In this document: piece after piece, positions 36,401 to 45,931 of the stretch
Layout: each line of letters starts with the position of its first letter
Position numbering within the stretch: the first letter of the stretch is position 1
Made by a program: the position numbers and the translations under genes
The notes under the pieces: generated by a model
Told to the model about the DNA's origin: nothing
Database searches by the model: none
What the model saw: the letters and a program-made list of their open reading frames with translations, nothing else
NCBI RefSeq assembly: GCF_900142145.1
Contig: NZ_FQZV01000013.1
Coordinates: 25,026 to 89,025 of the forward strand
Length of the DNA stretch: 64,000 nt
Source: Geosporobacter subterraneus DSM 17957
GTDB lineage: Bacteria > Bacillota > Clostridia > Peptostreptococcales > Thermotaleaceae
Reading direction: 5' to 3'

Positions 36401-37511
36401 CTCCTAAAAAATTCTCTATAAAGCCTTTGAGTTCTGCATCTCTTTCCCTTTTTAAATGGGTTTTCAATATGTTTTTTGCAGCTTGAGGCTCTAGAGATAC
36501 GATCCCTCGCAGGGCATATTTTCGAATCATTTTGCTATCCTCAGCCAATAGTTTTTCCAGATAGGGTATTCCCTTAGGGTCTCTGCTGTTAGCAAGAGCG
36601 ATAATCGCATTTCTTCGTAAAGTGTTTTTTCCACGCCATCCTGCAGCAGTGTTTTCATACTTTTCTTTAAAAGTCTGATTGTCCATGCTCAAAAGATCGA
36701 CTAATTTTGGTCTACTGATAGATGGGTCTGGTAAAAACTCCCAGGTTTTTGTTTTCTTTATCTTTTGGTTATGGGGACAAACCAATTGACAGGTATCACA
36801 TCCATATATCCTATTGCCTAACTTCTTACACTCTTCAGATTCTATTTCATCCTTCGTCTGTGTAATAAAGGATAAACATTTTTTCCCTTTGAGTTTATAA
36901 CCTTCCTCCAACGCACCAGCAGGACACGCTTGAATACATGCATTACAACCGGCACATGAATCCTGCAGGGGCTCATCTTGTTCTATCTTAAAATCCACAA
37001 TCCCATATCCAATAAAAACCCAAGAGCCGTATTGCCTTGTGATCAGCATATTGTTCTTACCTATCCACCCTAATCCTGCCCGTCTTGCAACAGCACGGTC
37101 AGACAAGGGCCCGGTGTCTACGAAGATTCGATATTGGAAGAAGCCTATAAGTTCTTCTATTTTTTTCATCAATATAAGCAGCTTGTTCCGCAAAACCTCA
37201 TGATAATCCTTTCCCCAGGCAGATCTGGCGATCGTTCCTCTTGCTGCGCCCTCTTCTTCACATATTTCTGATGCATCTGTATAATAACTCATTCCTATCA
37301 CAATAATCGTCTCTGCATTTTCCAATGTTAACCTCGGATCAATACGTTTTGCAATATCCTGTTCTTCAAATCCCGATAAATACCCTTGCGCTTTACGCTC
37401 AAGAAAAATTTTCTCCAGTTCATTAAAAGGTGCGGCAGAGGTAAAGCCGATAAGATCAATACCCAGACCTCTTGCAATCTGCTTTATTTTTTCCTTTAGA
37501 TCTTCCCCCAC
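36387..37511 (-). CDS. queG: Epoxyqueuosine reductase with HEAT-like repeats
   Basis: QueG reduces epoxyqueuosine to queuosine in tRNA with a cobalamin cofactor and two 4Fe-4S clusters. Cysteine motifs CAGCNACIQACP and CDTCQLVCP (with a preceding KKCLS) are near residues 190-250, and the FVDTGPLSDRAVARRAGLGWIG segment is the family mark. Residues 290-374 look like HEAT repeats, seen in the long QueG form. The start is a GTG at 37511. QueG is B12-dependent, so it is a consumer of the pathway in region 1. Confidence 0.93.
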   Translation of the reverse strand: MGEDLKEKIKQIARGLGIDLIGFTSAAPFNELEKIFLERKAQGYLSGFEEQDIAKRIDPRLTLENAETIIVIGMSYYTDASEICEEEGAARGTIARSAWGKDYHEVLRNKLLILMKKIEELIGFFQYRIFVDTGPLSDRAVARRAGLGWIGKNNMLITRQYGSWVFIGYGIVDFKIEQDEPLQDSCAGCNACIQACPAGALEEGYKLKGKKCLSFITQTKDEIESEECKKLGNRIYGCDTCQLVCPHNQKIKKTKTWEFLPDPSISRPKLVDLLSMDNQTFKEKYENTAAGWRGKNTLRRNAIIALANSRDPKGIPYLEKLLAEDSKMIRKYALRGIVSLEPQAAKNILKTHLKRERDAELKGFIENFLGDDCN

Positions 37512-37554
37512 AAATTCACCACCATATTTTAGCTATTATACAATTAATTATAGC

Positions 37555-37579
37555 ATGAAAAGCACACATGGTGTGCTTT
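37555..37579 (-). terminator. Terminator after the first lepB gene
   Basis: AAAGCACAC (37559-37567) pairs with GTGTGCTTT (37571-37579) over a 3-base loop, and TTTTCATG follows on minus. Confidence 0.75.
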
Positions 37580-37592
37580 CATTTGGCAATCT

Positions 37593-38126
37593 TTATTTAC
37601 TCGAAAAGGCTGTCATAGCCTCTATAGGCCATATTCTGTACTCTGCCTTTCCTTTTATAGATTTTACCGGTACAAATCCAAAGCATCTGCTGTCATTACT
37701 GTCATTTCGATTATCTCCTAATACAAAAACCATATCTTCTGGAACAACGCCTGCAGTAACAGGATAGTCCCGATCCTCATATGCCTCTCCATTTGTATAT
37801 TCTTCCTTAATCTCTTCACCGTTAACATAGATTTTTCCATCCAAGATCTCAAACAGATCTCCTTCTACTGCAATGACGCGCTTGATAAACAATTCTTTCT
37901 TCCTGTCTCTAATGGGTGGGATAAAAATGACAATATCTCCCTGATTTGGCTTATGCAGCTGATATTCAAATTTATTGATAAATAGCTTATCCTGATTATT
38001 TAAGGTAGGATACATGGACAAGCCCTGTACAATAGTAAAGCCAAATACAAATTTCTCAAAAAAGAGTCCCAGAACGATGGCAATTAGAAAAGTTTTTATC
38101 AATCGCATTATTTCGTCAATCATCAT
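37593..38126 (-). CDS. lepB: Signal peptidase I, first copy
   Basis: This membrane protease removes Sec signal peptides. A single N-terminal helix (about residues 8-28) is followed by the catalytic serine in VQGLSMYPTL near residue 37 and the lysine in FIKRVIAVEGD; GDNRNDSNDSRCFG is box E. The start is uncertain: the ATG at 38126 gives MMIDEIMRLIKTF, while a TTG at 38165 would add 13 residues. A second lepB lies at 46461-46982. Confidence 0.92.
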   Translation of the reverse strand: MMIDEIMRLIKTFLIAIVLGLFFEKFVFGFTIVQGLSMYPTLNNQDKLFINKFEYQLHKPNQGDIVIFIPPIRDRKKELFIKRVIAVEGDLFEILDGKIYVNGEEIKEEYTNGEAYEDRDYPVTAGVVPEDMVFVLGDNRNDSNDSRCFGFVPVKSIKGKAEYRIWPIEAMTAFSSK

Positions 38127-38291
38127 ATCACGTCCTAACCAAGATCTCCTCCGTATTGTCTCCAAGGATTCAGCCTTTTATAAGGCTTACTCTACCCTCT
38201 CTAAAATTGCGATTGATTTATTATATGAATAGAGAGATGGTTTTTACGCTCAAAATGATGATTAATTTTATATAAAGTTTTCCGGAGATAC

Positions 38292-39032
38292 CTACTTGAC
38301 AATGTAATGTTCGATAAGGAGCATAACGACAAACCCTGCAATAACGCCAAAAGTAGCCTTTACCTGATTACCATGGCAGTGGCTTTCTGGAATTAACTCA
38401 TGGGATACGACATAATACATAGCTCCCGCTGCTAAAGACAAAGTAAAAGGCATATAGGGTTGTATTACCTTTCCTGCCAATATTCCGACTGCAGCAGCAA
38501 TGGGTTCTCCGATTCCTGCAAAAAATGCAAATAATATCGCCTTGCTTTTAGAATAACCTTTTTCTATTAAGGGTGCTGAGACAACCAGCCCCTCAGGAGC
38601 ATTTTGTATCCCCATAGCCATGGCCAGCACGATTCCTCTCTCTTGGCTTCCTGTGGCATAGCCTACCCCAATAGCAAAGCCTTCTGGAATATTGTGAATG
38701 GCAATGGCTGTAACCATCATAATCGTTTTTGCCAAAACCTTACTCTCAAAATCTGTATTTCGTACCTGACCCATATTTATATTGGGAATAATTTTTTCAA
38801 TCACGCCGATTAATACAGCCCCGGCTAAAAGGCCCATTATTACCTGAAAGATTTGTTTTTGCTCTAAGGCCGGAAGAATCAAGCTAAAGGATGCTGCAAA
38901 CAACATGATTCCTGCTGCAAATCCAAGTAAAAAATCCTCAAAAACCTTTGATATTTTGTTTACAAAAATCAATGGAAGCGCTCCAATTCCAGTACACATC
39001 CCGGCTAATATGCTCGCTGCAAATCCATTCAT
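38292..39032 (-). CDS. ZIP family metal transporter
   Basis: This membrane protein of about 246 residues has the ZIP motifs AIHNIPEGFAIGVG near residue 115 and QNAPEGLVVSAP, whose histidine and glutamate line the metal site, plus the GEPIAAAVG segment of helix V. About eight hydrophobic helices are visible. Zn2+ or Fe2+ uptake is likely; specificity is unknown. The ATG at 39032 has AGGGAG upstream and is preferred to the GTG at 39041. Confidence 0.9.
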   Translation of the reverse strand: MNGFAASILAGMCTGIGALPLIFVNKISKVFEDFLLGFAAGIMLFAASFSLILPALEQKQIFQVIMGLLAGAVLIGVIEKIIPNINMGQVRNTDFESKVLAKTIMMVTAIAIHNIPEGFAIGVGYATGSQERGIVLAMAMGIQNAPEGLVVSAPLIEKGYSKSKAILFAFFAGIGEPIAAAVGILAGKVIQPYMPFTLSLAAGAMYYVVSHELIPESHCHGNQVKATFGVIAGFVVMLLIEHYIVK

Positions 39033-39111
39033 ATATGTCACTCCCTGTAGAATCCTTATGGATATTCCAACAATCCATCTATAGGTTTTGCAATTATATT
39101 GGTTTGCATAC

Positions 39112-39151
39112 GCAAAAATAGCTAAAGGATAGCTGAAAGGCTATCCTTTAT
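39112..39151 (-). terminator. Terminator after the nfo remnant
   Basis: TAAAGGATAGC pairs with GCTATCCTTTA across 39124-39151, and minus continues TATTTTTG. The last nfo codons lie in the stem. Confidence 0.75.
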
Positions 39152-39499
39152 AGTGATCTTTTAGTAGTTGAATTTCTGCTGCATATCCTTCTGCCTCGTT
39201 GGGCGTTTCCAAGAGGATGGGCTTTCCGTCTATGGCCGAGTGCTGAATAAACTCCAGATATCTTCTTTTTGCGAAGCAAAATTATAAGTATAGGGTGCAT
39301 GAGCCAGCAAGGATGAAAAATTATGTTTCTTGCAGATTTGATCAAGTTTTCTAACATCCTCCAAGTCTAATGCCTTGGCTTTAGCACCTCTTGGATTTCT
39401 TGTAAAAAACTGAAAAGTGTTTGCACCGATAGATATCGCTTCCTGTGCAGCTTTTTCATATCCCTTGGATATGGTTAAGTGAGCACCGATATTTAACAC
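39141..39499 (-). pseudogene. nfo: Remnant of endonuclease IV with internal deletion
   Basis: The first 82 or so residues (MLNIGAHLTISKGYEKA, ANTFQFFTRNPRGAKAKALD, LLAHAPYTYNFAS) are a good endonuclease IV N-terminus. The frame then leaves the family and stops at 39230. In another frame the last residues appear (AIDGKPILLETPNEAEGYAAEI, then KDHYKG), ending at 39141. About 160 central residues with most metal ligands are missing, joined near 39250 out of frame. It cannot encode an active AP endonuclease. An internal deletion is the simplest cause. Confidence 0.88.
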
Positions 39500-39577
39500 G
39501 ATTCTTTTCCTCCCTTAAATTACTTATTCTATATAATTCCCATATTATTTTATCAGAAAACATCTTTTTCTTTTTTG

Positions 39578-39608
39578 CATAAAAATAAGCAGTGAATCAT
39601 CACTGCTT
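39578..39608 (-). terminator. Terminator after the HTH regulator gene
   Basis: AAGCAGTGA (39587-39595) pairs with TCACTGCTT (39600-39608), followed on minus by ATTTTTATG. Confidence 0.8.
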
Positions 39609-39615
39609 CAATCCA

Positions 39616-40191
39616 TTATTTTTTCTTTCTAATTCGGGGAATAATCAATGCCGAAACCGAATAAGCCTTTGTATTTTCTCTTGTCTTATCCTTTTTATCT
39701 CTGATAAAATTCTCAATTGTTTCGCTAAGAAGCATTTTGAATTCTTCCGTTTCCTCTACGGTTAAATAGTAATCATTAAAATGCAGCATTTGCTTTGGAT
39801 GTTCCTTTTCATTGGCGTTTTCTAGAGCCTTGTAGAAATCATTGCTAATGTTTTCGAAGATTGACATAGAGGCCTGATTCAGAGATTCAATCACCCCTTT
39901 ATCCCCTGAATTCATAATACTCTTATCGATCACAAAGGTTCTTGCAGCAGGTAAATAATACTTCTCTATGATACCAGACTTAACCCGTTCATCAACCAAT
40001 TCAAGAATACCCACTTTTTGCAAAGTTTTTATATGGTAGTTGATTTTAGCGTGGGGTTCACCTAATTTATCGGCTATTTGCTTTGCTGTTGCTGCCTGAT
40101 CCTCTTCAAAGCATTCAATTATTTCAATCCGATAAGGATGTGAAATCGCTTTAATTTGCTCCAATTCCCTTAATACTAAGACATCTTTCAT
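39616..40191 (-). CDS. Winged-helix (ArsR-like) transcription regulator
   Basis: Residues 8-80 form a winged-helix fold: AISHPYRIEIIECF, TAKQIADKLGEPHAKINYHIKTL (recognition helix) and VGILELVDERVKSG. The C-terminal hundred residues are helical and lack the metal-binding cysteines of metal sensors. It is 191 residues. The ligand and targets are unknown; neighbouring genes do not suggest a clear role. Confidence 0.8.
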   Translation of the reverse strand: MKDVLVLRELEQIKAISHPYRIEIIECFEEDQAATAKQIADKLGEPHAKINYHIKTLQKVGILELVDERVKSGIIEKYYLPAARTFVIDKSIMNSGDKGVIESLNQASMSIFENISNDFYKALENANEKEHPKQMLHFNDYYLTVEETEEFKMLLSETIENFIRDKKDKTRENTKAYSVSALIIPRIRKKK

Positions 40192-40361
40192 ATCCCTTAC
40201 CCCTCATCCTATTATTTTTCTTTACCAGTAGCTTCATTATAATATGAAAATACTTTTTTATATAAAATTCCATATATTAGTGCAAAAAATTATATATCTA
40301 ATATTATAGTATGACTTATTGAAATTGTCAAAAAACACTTTTGGTTTTTATGGAAAATTTA

Positions 40362-42032
40362 TTATACCTCCATGATAAAATAGGTGATATCATCCTCATT
40401 AGGAATATCCTTGGTGTTTTCTCTTATTTCATCCAATATTACATCATTTAAGCTTATTAATGGCTGATGGAGATTCTCTATTAATATTTTTTCTAAATGT
40501 TCTAACGGAACAGGTACATGATCCTTATAATCTTCAGTTAATCCATCGGTATAAAAAAGAACCCGATCTCCTTTATCTAGCTTGACCTCAGCTTTTTGAA
40601 AATCCGGTTCAAACAGATCTCCAAATTTGCAAATTGGGAATCCCATACTTTTGTCCAAAATTTCTAGTTCTCCATTCTTTCTTACCAATAAGGGCAGCGA
40701 ATTCATCCCTCCTGAGCAATAGGCAAGAACTCTTGTCTTTCTGTTGTATATTGCATAAAACATTACGATATGCATTTCATTTGGAAAATCTGATTTATTA
40801 AATTCCATATACATGTGTTTTATCATTTTATTGGGCGATGGGTTGCTTAAAAATCGTGCTGGGATTTTGGAAGGTTTCATTACACGATCGGCAAATAATG
40901 TCATCATTGCCGCTGAAATCCCATGGCCTGCTACATCTGCAATAAACATCCCTATATTATCTTCATCAATTGCATGGATATGATAAAAATCTCCACTGAG
41001 CTTTTCACAAGGAATATACTGGGAAACAAATTTAACATCATAGATATTAAGCTCTTTCGGTGGCAAGAGGGACTGTTGAATCCTCTTGGCATATTCCAAA
41101 TCTTCCAGCATCTTTTCATTCGCTTTTTGTATCTCTGCAGTTCGTCGAGCTACTATTTTTTCCAGATTTTCTGCATATAGCTTAATCTGTTCTCTTGCCT
41201 TTTCCAATTCATAATATGGAGTATCCAGGTTGTAAATAAAGACTGCCCTGAATAAAAGATACGAACTGAGTATTTTGTAAACATGTCCTAATAAATTATA
41301 GGTATCATAGACACTTTTATAAATCGTAAAGGCAGCTTCTGTAAAGATACCTAAAATGAGACCGGAAGCAAATATAATAAAGATTCTATTGTGGGTCCTT
41401 CGATAGTCCCGTACATAAAGTACAGCAGTTATGCCAAATAAAAACATTACCACATATTCAAGCAGAATCTTTAGAGGGGTCAAACCTTGACCTGCTATGA
41501 ACAAAGGAGGAAACCAATCTATCTGGTATGTAACTATATAGAATAGTCCTATTGCAGTGACAATGCTGCCCATCAAAAAATACTTTCGCGGCAAATTGCC
41601 CTTGAGATTATAGGGAATGCAGCCGGATATCAGCAACCCAAAGGCCAAAATCAGCCTAGAGATCATCCAAAAAGTAGTTGCTTTTGGAATAGAACTTGCA
41701 GTAAAAAAAACCGGCATACCGTTATAGCTCATGGTATGGAAAAAATCAATTGTGCCCGTAATGAAAAAAACGCTGACGAAAACCAGAAGCCTAATTCTAT
41801 GATTTTTACTATAGGTATAGTAGGTTATAGTAAATAGGATAAAGGAAATGACAATACTGGCAAACTCTAATAGGGTATGGTAGCTTAAATACAAGTTCGT
41901 TCCCAGAATCCTATAAATGCTCGCATCAAATAATCCGGCGATTTTAAAAACAACCAAAGAACCTACAGTCGTCAAGAATAGGTATATATAATTAAAATCA
42001 AGCTTTCGCTTATTCTCTTTTGTACTCAACAA
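40362..42032 (-). CDS. MASE3 membrane sensor with SpoIIE-type PP2C phosphatase domain
   Basis: The first 260 residues contain about seven hydrophobic helices with the pattern of a MASE3 sensor (MSYNGMPVFFTASS near residue 110). A coiled-coil linker (about 275-315) leads to a SpoIIE-like phosphatase with SGDFYHIHAID, IADVAGHGISAAMMTLF and LFYTDGLTEDY, giving the metal-binding aspartates. Such enzymes often dephosphorylate anti-anti-sigma factors, but none is adjacent. The start is a TTG at 42032 with AAAGGAGC upstream. It has 556 residues. Confidence 0.88.
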   Translation of the reverse strand: MLSTKENKRKLDFNYIYLFLTTVGSLVVFKIAGLFDASIYRILGTNLYLSYHTLLEFASIVISFILFTITYYTYSKNHRIRLLVFVSVFFITGTIDFFHTMSYNGMPVFFTASSIPKATTFWMISRLILAFGLLISGCIPYNLKGNLPRKYFLMGSIVTAIGLFYIVTYQIDWFPPLFIAGQGLTPLKILLEYVVMFLFGITAVLYVRDYRRTHNRIFIIFASGLILGIFTEAAFTIYKSVYDTYNLLGHVYKILSSYLLFRAVFIYNLDTPYYELEKAREQIKLYAENLEKIVARRTAEIQKANEKMLEDLEYAKRIQQSLLPPKELNIYDVKFVSQYIPCEKLSGDFYHIHAIDEDNIGMFIADVAGHGISAAMMTLFADRVMKPSKIPARFLSNPSPNKMIKHMYMEFNKSDFPNEMHIVMFYAIYNRKTRVLAYCSGGMNSLPLLVRKNGELEILDKSMGFPICKFGDLFEPDFQKAEVKLDKGDRVLFYTDGLTEDYKDHVPVPLEHLEKILIENLHQPLISLNDVILDEIRENTKDIPNEDDITYFIMEV

Positions 42033-42167
42033 AAGATTCAGCTCCTTTTGACATACATTTTTGATATGTAAAAAATTTCTACATTTACCCCTAAATTCCC
42101 TCTTTATTTCTCTGAAAATCTTTATTAAAATTGCATCTTATGAAACATTTTCTTTCCTGAAGAATTT

Positions 42168-42203
42168 CATAAAAAAATAATGCCCCTATTCAAAGGCATT
42201 ATT
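42168..42203 (-). terminator. Terminator after the nitroreductase gene
   Basis: AATAATGCC (42176-42184) pairs with GGCATTATT (42195-42203), and minus continues TTTTTATG. It overlaps the stop codon of the gene. Confidence 0.85.
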
Positions 42204-43037
42204 CAAGGAAAAACTTCCTATGATCTCGTAGTTCTCCGGAATTTTATACTTCTTTTCCACACCTTCCTTTGGTCCCACCCATTTGCCATTCATCCCTTTT
42301 TGTCGAACCATGGCCTCAATATAGAACATTATAATTCCGCCATCAATTCGATTTCGATTCAAGCCGTCTTTTTTCTCCCTCATAACAGCTAAGATCAAAG
42401 TATCTCCATCAATAATAAATTGCCATGGCTGCTGATTCGCCCATGAAGGTGCAAATCTAACTTTCTCCAGCACAGAAACCCAAGGTTCCTGATCTGATTC
42501 CCCCTTTTTACTGTTCCATGTTCCCCAATGCAGCATCTCATAAAGGTTCTCTCTTGCAGATTTTTCATCGATAATGCTTTTTACTAATTTTTCGCCAATA
42601 CCTACTTTGGGATAACCAATGGGTGTGAGGGCTAATAGCAGTAAATCAGGATCATCAATATGCAATAATGCCTTAGCTTTGCTTTCATGGTGCAGTACCT
42701 CAATCCAGCAGGTTCCCAGCCCCTCTTGAAAAGCAGTCACCATGAGCTGCTCCATACGGTATCCCAAATTTTCAAGATAGCCTTTCTTACTCGCTGTGAC
42801 AGCAGCAACATAGTGGGGTCCTTCGATAGTCTTTCCAAAATATCCTGCATAGCCCGACATCTTTCTTGCCGCCTCTTGACCATCTTCTAACAGTAAAAAG
42901 TGAAGCGTGATATCCTCATATAGGGCTTTTGAATTTTCCCCTGCAGCGATGATTTTTTTCAGCAGCGATGGGTCTACTTTTTTCTTATCATAATTTCTAA
43001 CAGAAGACCGACTGCGCAATATCTGATCCAGTTCCAC
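42186..43037 (-). CDS. Nitroreductase family protein (TM1586-like double domain)
   Basis: The N-terminal RSRSSVRNYDKKKVD and QEGLGTCWIEVL are the usual FMN-binding nitroreductase features; the second half (WVSVLEKVRFAPSWANQQPWQFI) looks like another half-domain, as in TM1586-type proteins where one chain makes a pseudo-dimer. The start is a GTG at 43037 with AAAGGGTGG upstream. It has 283 residues. The physiological substrate is unknown. Confidence 0.85.
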   Translation of the reverse strand: MELDQILRSRSSVRNYDKKKVDPSLLKKIIAAGENSKALYEDITLHFLLLEDGQEAARKMSGYAGYFGKTIEGPHYVAAVTASKKGYLENLGYRMEQLMVTAFQEGLGTCWIEVLHHESKAKALLHIDDPDLLLLALTPIGYPKVGIGEKLVKSIIDEKSARENLYEMLHWGTWNSKKGESDQEPWVSVLEKVRFAPSWANQQPWQFIIDGDTLILAVMREKKDGLNRNRIDGGIIMFYIEAMVRQKGMNGKWVGPKEGVEKKYKIPENYEIIGSFSLNNAFE

Positions 43038-43086
43038 ATTACCACCCTTTTCATATGTTATCCACTAAATTAACAGCCATTTGTTC

Positions 43087-44004
43087 CTAAAAAATGCTTA
43101 AAGACAGTTCCTTTGAAAGAACTTGCAGCATTTTCAGCCCACCAATGCTATTGCCTTTGGGGTCTAAGGCCGGGCCCATTACACCGATACCCATTCTGTT
43201 TGGTACAGCACACATAATTCCTCCGCCTACACCACTCTTAGCGGGCACCCCTACATTAATGGCAAATTCTCCTGATTCATCATACATGCCGCAGGTTACC
43301 ATAAAGGTCTTAGCAATCTGGGTAATCTCCTTCGGTACCACCTGCTCCTTAGTATCTGGCATAATCCCCTGGTTTGCCAGGAATACACCGATACGTGCAA
43401 TATCCTCACAATCTACCTCAATGGAGCATTGCTTAAAATACAAATCCAGGATGCTTTCCACGTCCCCTTCCAAGATGCCTACATCTCTTAAAAAGTAAGC
43501 CATAGAGCGGTTTCGGTCTCCTGTCCGTTTCTCTGATAAATAAACGCTTTCATTAATCTGCAGGTTCGGATTCCCCGATATTTTTCGAAATAAATCTAAT
43601 ATCCTTTGAAATTTCTCCTCATAACTATTCCCCAAAATCAGAGAGGTAACAGCTATGGCACCGGCATTAATCATTGGATTTAGTGGTTTTGACGGGTTAA
43701 TGGTTTCTAGCTTTCTCATAGAGTTAAAGGCATCACCGGAAGGCTCCATACCCACTCTTTCAAAAACAAATTCTGCTCCCCGGTCCATTAAAGCCAGCAT
43801 TAAAGTTATTGGTTTTGAAACACTCTGCATGGTGAATTTTTCTCTATAATCACCTGCTCTGTACACATTCCCTTCGATATCAACAATGACTATCCCAAGG
43901 GCGTTTGGATTGGCATTTTTCAACTCTGGAATATAGGTTGCCACTTTTCCAAAGTGGACCCATTGACGGTTTTTCTCTACTAGTTCATTTAGCAAAAGCT
44001 GCAT
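43087..44004 (-). CDS. glsA: Glutaminase
   Basis: GlsA converts glutamine to glutamate and ammonia. The serine-dependent hydrolase motif FTMQSVSKPITLML is near residue 58; NPMINAGAIAV and GVPAKSGVGGGIM are diagnostic. It has 305 residues, a typical length. It stands between the nitroreductase and nucleoside kinase genes without obvious coupling. Confidence 0.95.
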   Translation of the reverse strand: MQLLLNELVEKNRQWVHFGKVATYIPELKNANPNALGIVIVDIEGNVYRAGDYREKFTMQSVSKPITLMLALMDRGAEFVFERVGMEPSGDAFNSMRKLETINPSKPLNPMINAGAIAVTSLILGNSYEEKFQRILDLFRKISGNPNLQINESVYLSEKRTGDRNRSMAYFLRDVGILEGDVESILDLYFKQCSIEVDCEDIARIGVFLANQGIMPDTKEQVVPKEITQIAKTFMVTCGMYDESGEFAINVGVPAKSGVGGGIMCAVPNRMGIGVMGPALDPKGNSIGGLKMLQVLSKELSLSIF

Positions 44005-44121
44005 GTCGATCCCTACCCTTCTTTTTCTATTGCAACTTCTACTTTAAGACAAGACCTGCCATTCGTCAATGGTTTTACATAGAAATAGGCTAATATTTTA
44101 GGATATCTATTCAAAACCAGA

Positions 44122-45792
44122 CTATCCCTCATCGTGAAAGCAGCTTCCTCCAATGAATTCTCTAATGATAGAGGTTTGCGGAATCACTGATTCATCTTCA
44201 ATGGATAGAAAATAGCTTAGAAATTTAAGCAGGCGCTTGGCCTCGGAAAATTCTTTCTCATTTTTATGAATCTCTTTTAGGAGTGGTTCCGCATATTTTT
44301 TCAGAACTGCCAGTTCATAGATGAGCGCCGAATTAAACATTACATCGGCTCCCTCTTGATAAGGGAAAATATTCTTTTCCTCTCCCCTTCGTACTGAGTT
44401 CCACCGGCTAAGGGTATTGCGTGCGGAATGCCCTCTATATTTGCTGTCTCGAACGATACGACGCAGCAGGCGGGTATCTGTAGTGGGAATCCGATTGTGA
44501 TCATCAATATTTAATTGAGTTAAAGCACTAATATAAATCTTGAATTTTTTATCATGTGGAATATCCTGTGTCAATTTTTCATTTAATCCGTGAATTCCTT
44601 CAATAATGATTGGATGATCCTCAGAGATTCTCATTATATTTCCACGGTATTCACGCTGTCCTGTGTGAAAATTAAAGGTAGGAATTTCTACTTCATATCC
44701 ATTGATGAGTTTAGACAGATGCTCGTTAAACAACTCAATATCTACTGCCTCTAAAGCCTCAAAGTCATATTCGCCAAACTCATCTCTCGGTGTGTGTTCC
44801 CGGTCGACAAAATAATCATCGGTAGAGATAGATACCGGTTTCAGACCATTTACCTTTAACTGTATGGCTAATCGCTGTGCAAAGGTAGTTTTACCCGATG
44901 AGGATGGGCCTGCAATCAGAATAATGCGTTTTTTGGTCTCAGTAATCATATCTGCAATTTGTGCAATCTTTTTCTCATGTAATGCTTCTGCAACCCGTAT
45001 CAGTTCATCATAATTTTTGTTTCGGATACGCTCATCAAGATTGGCAACATAGGCCACATCCATAATCTGGCCCCATCTTTCAGCTTCTCTAAAAATACTG
45101 GCCAGCTTGCTTTGCTCCTTAAACTCAGGTATTTGTGTCGGATTGCTTTTTTCAGGATATTGAATAATGACACCGGGATCATAGAACTTCAATTTAAATA
45201 GCTTTAAAAAACCTGTACTTGGCACCATATACCCATAGAAATAGTCCTTTAGCCACCCACAGCTATAAATATTAATCTCAGGTTTTTCCCTAAAATCAAG
45301 CAGTTTTGTCTTTGCATCAAAACCCAGTTCATTAAAGATTTGCTTAGCATGTTCTATTGGGATGCTATCCTTGACAAAAGGTACATCTTCCTCAATAATC
45401 TCCCGCATTCTCGATTCGATTTTCAATACATCGTCTTCAACAATGGGCCTTTTATAGTGAATTTCACAGTAAAGTCCTTTGCTCAAGGAATGCTCCACAG
45501 TTACCTTACAGCCTGAAAAAATCTCCATGGAGGCCCGAATAAATACAAATGCTAAGCTCCTTTGATAGATTCGAATACCATCGGAATTCGTCAGGTCTAG
45601 AAATTCAACGGTACTGTCTTTATGTAAAGCATATCCTAATTCTCTCAAACGATTATTCACCTTTGCAGCCACAATAATAGAAGGATAGTCTGCCTGTACC
45701 TGTCGGCTAACCTCCAGCAGGGTTATTCCCTCAGGCAGTTCCATCTCCTTCTGATCTCCCATTGATAATTTTATCTTCTTATCGCTTTTCAT
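44122..45792 (-). CDS. Nucleoside kinase with N-terminal TGS domain
   Basis: The N-terminus is a TGS-like domain (MELPEGITLLEVSRQVQADYP), followed by a threonyl-tRNA-synthetase-like second additional domain region (VEHSLSKGLYCEIHYKRP). The C-half (from about 280) is a uridine-kinase-like P-loop kinase: ILIAGPSSSGKTTFAQRLA, DDYFVDREHTPRDE and IIEGIHGLNEKL. This architecture is annotated as a nucleoside kinase in clostridia and thermophiles. It has 556 residues. The role of the synthetase-like half is unknown. Confidence 0.88.
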   Translation of the reverse strand: MKSDKKIKLSMGDQKEMELPEGITLLEVSRQVQADYPSIIVAAKVNNRLRELGYALHKDSTVEFLDLTNSDGIRIYQRSLAFVFIRASMEIFSGCKVTVEHSLSKGLYCEIHYKRPIVEDDVLKIESRMREIIEEDVPFVKDSIPIEHAKQIFNELGFDAKTKLLDFREKPEINIYSCGWLKDYFYGYMVPSTGFLKLFKLKFYDPGVIIQYPEKSNPTQIPEFKEQSKLASIFREAERWGQIMDVAYVANLDERIRNKNYDELIRVAEALHEKKIAQIADMITETKKRIILIAGPSSSGKTTFAQRLAIQLKVNGLKPVSISTDDYFVDREHTPRDEFGEYDFEALEAVDIELFNEHLSKLINGYEVEIPTFNFHTGQREYRGNIMRISEDHPIIIEGIHGLNEKLTQDIPHDKKFKIYISALTQLNIDDHNRIPTTDTRLLRRIVRDSKYRGHSARNTLSRWNSVRRGEEKNIFPYQEGADVMFNSALIYELAVLKKYAEPLLKEIHKNEKEFSEAKRLLKFLSYFLSIEDESVIPQTSIIREFIGGSCFHDEG

Positions 45793-45842
45793 GACTCGCC
45801 TATCGTCCCCTTTCTCAATATATTATCAGATTATGTGAAATC

Positions 45843-45923
45843 AATAACTATTATACCCTCTATAAAGTTATAATAGTTATTTCTAGAAAAGATTAAAAGT
45901 TCCTGTATTTCTACAGGAACTTT
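45843..45923. terminator. Two inverted repeats between the kinase and CBS genes
   Basis: AAAGTTCCTGTA (45896-45907) pairs with TACAGGAACTTT (45912-45923), 4-base loop, just after the CBS gene stop; its T-run on minus is weak. A second, AT-rich 13-bp repeat, AATAACTATTATA with TATAATAGTTATT, spans 45843-45880 upstream of the kinase gene. Confidence 0.6.
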
Positions 45924-45931
45924 CAATCAAA

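Noticed and set aside
45843..45880. AT-rich 13-bp inverted repeat as an origin or IS end
   Set aside because: It is single, has no nearby DnaA boxes or transposase, and fits a hairpin or chance AT-rich pairing.
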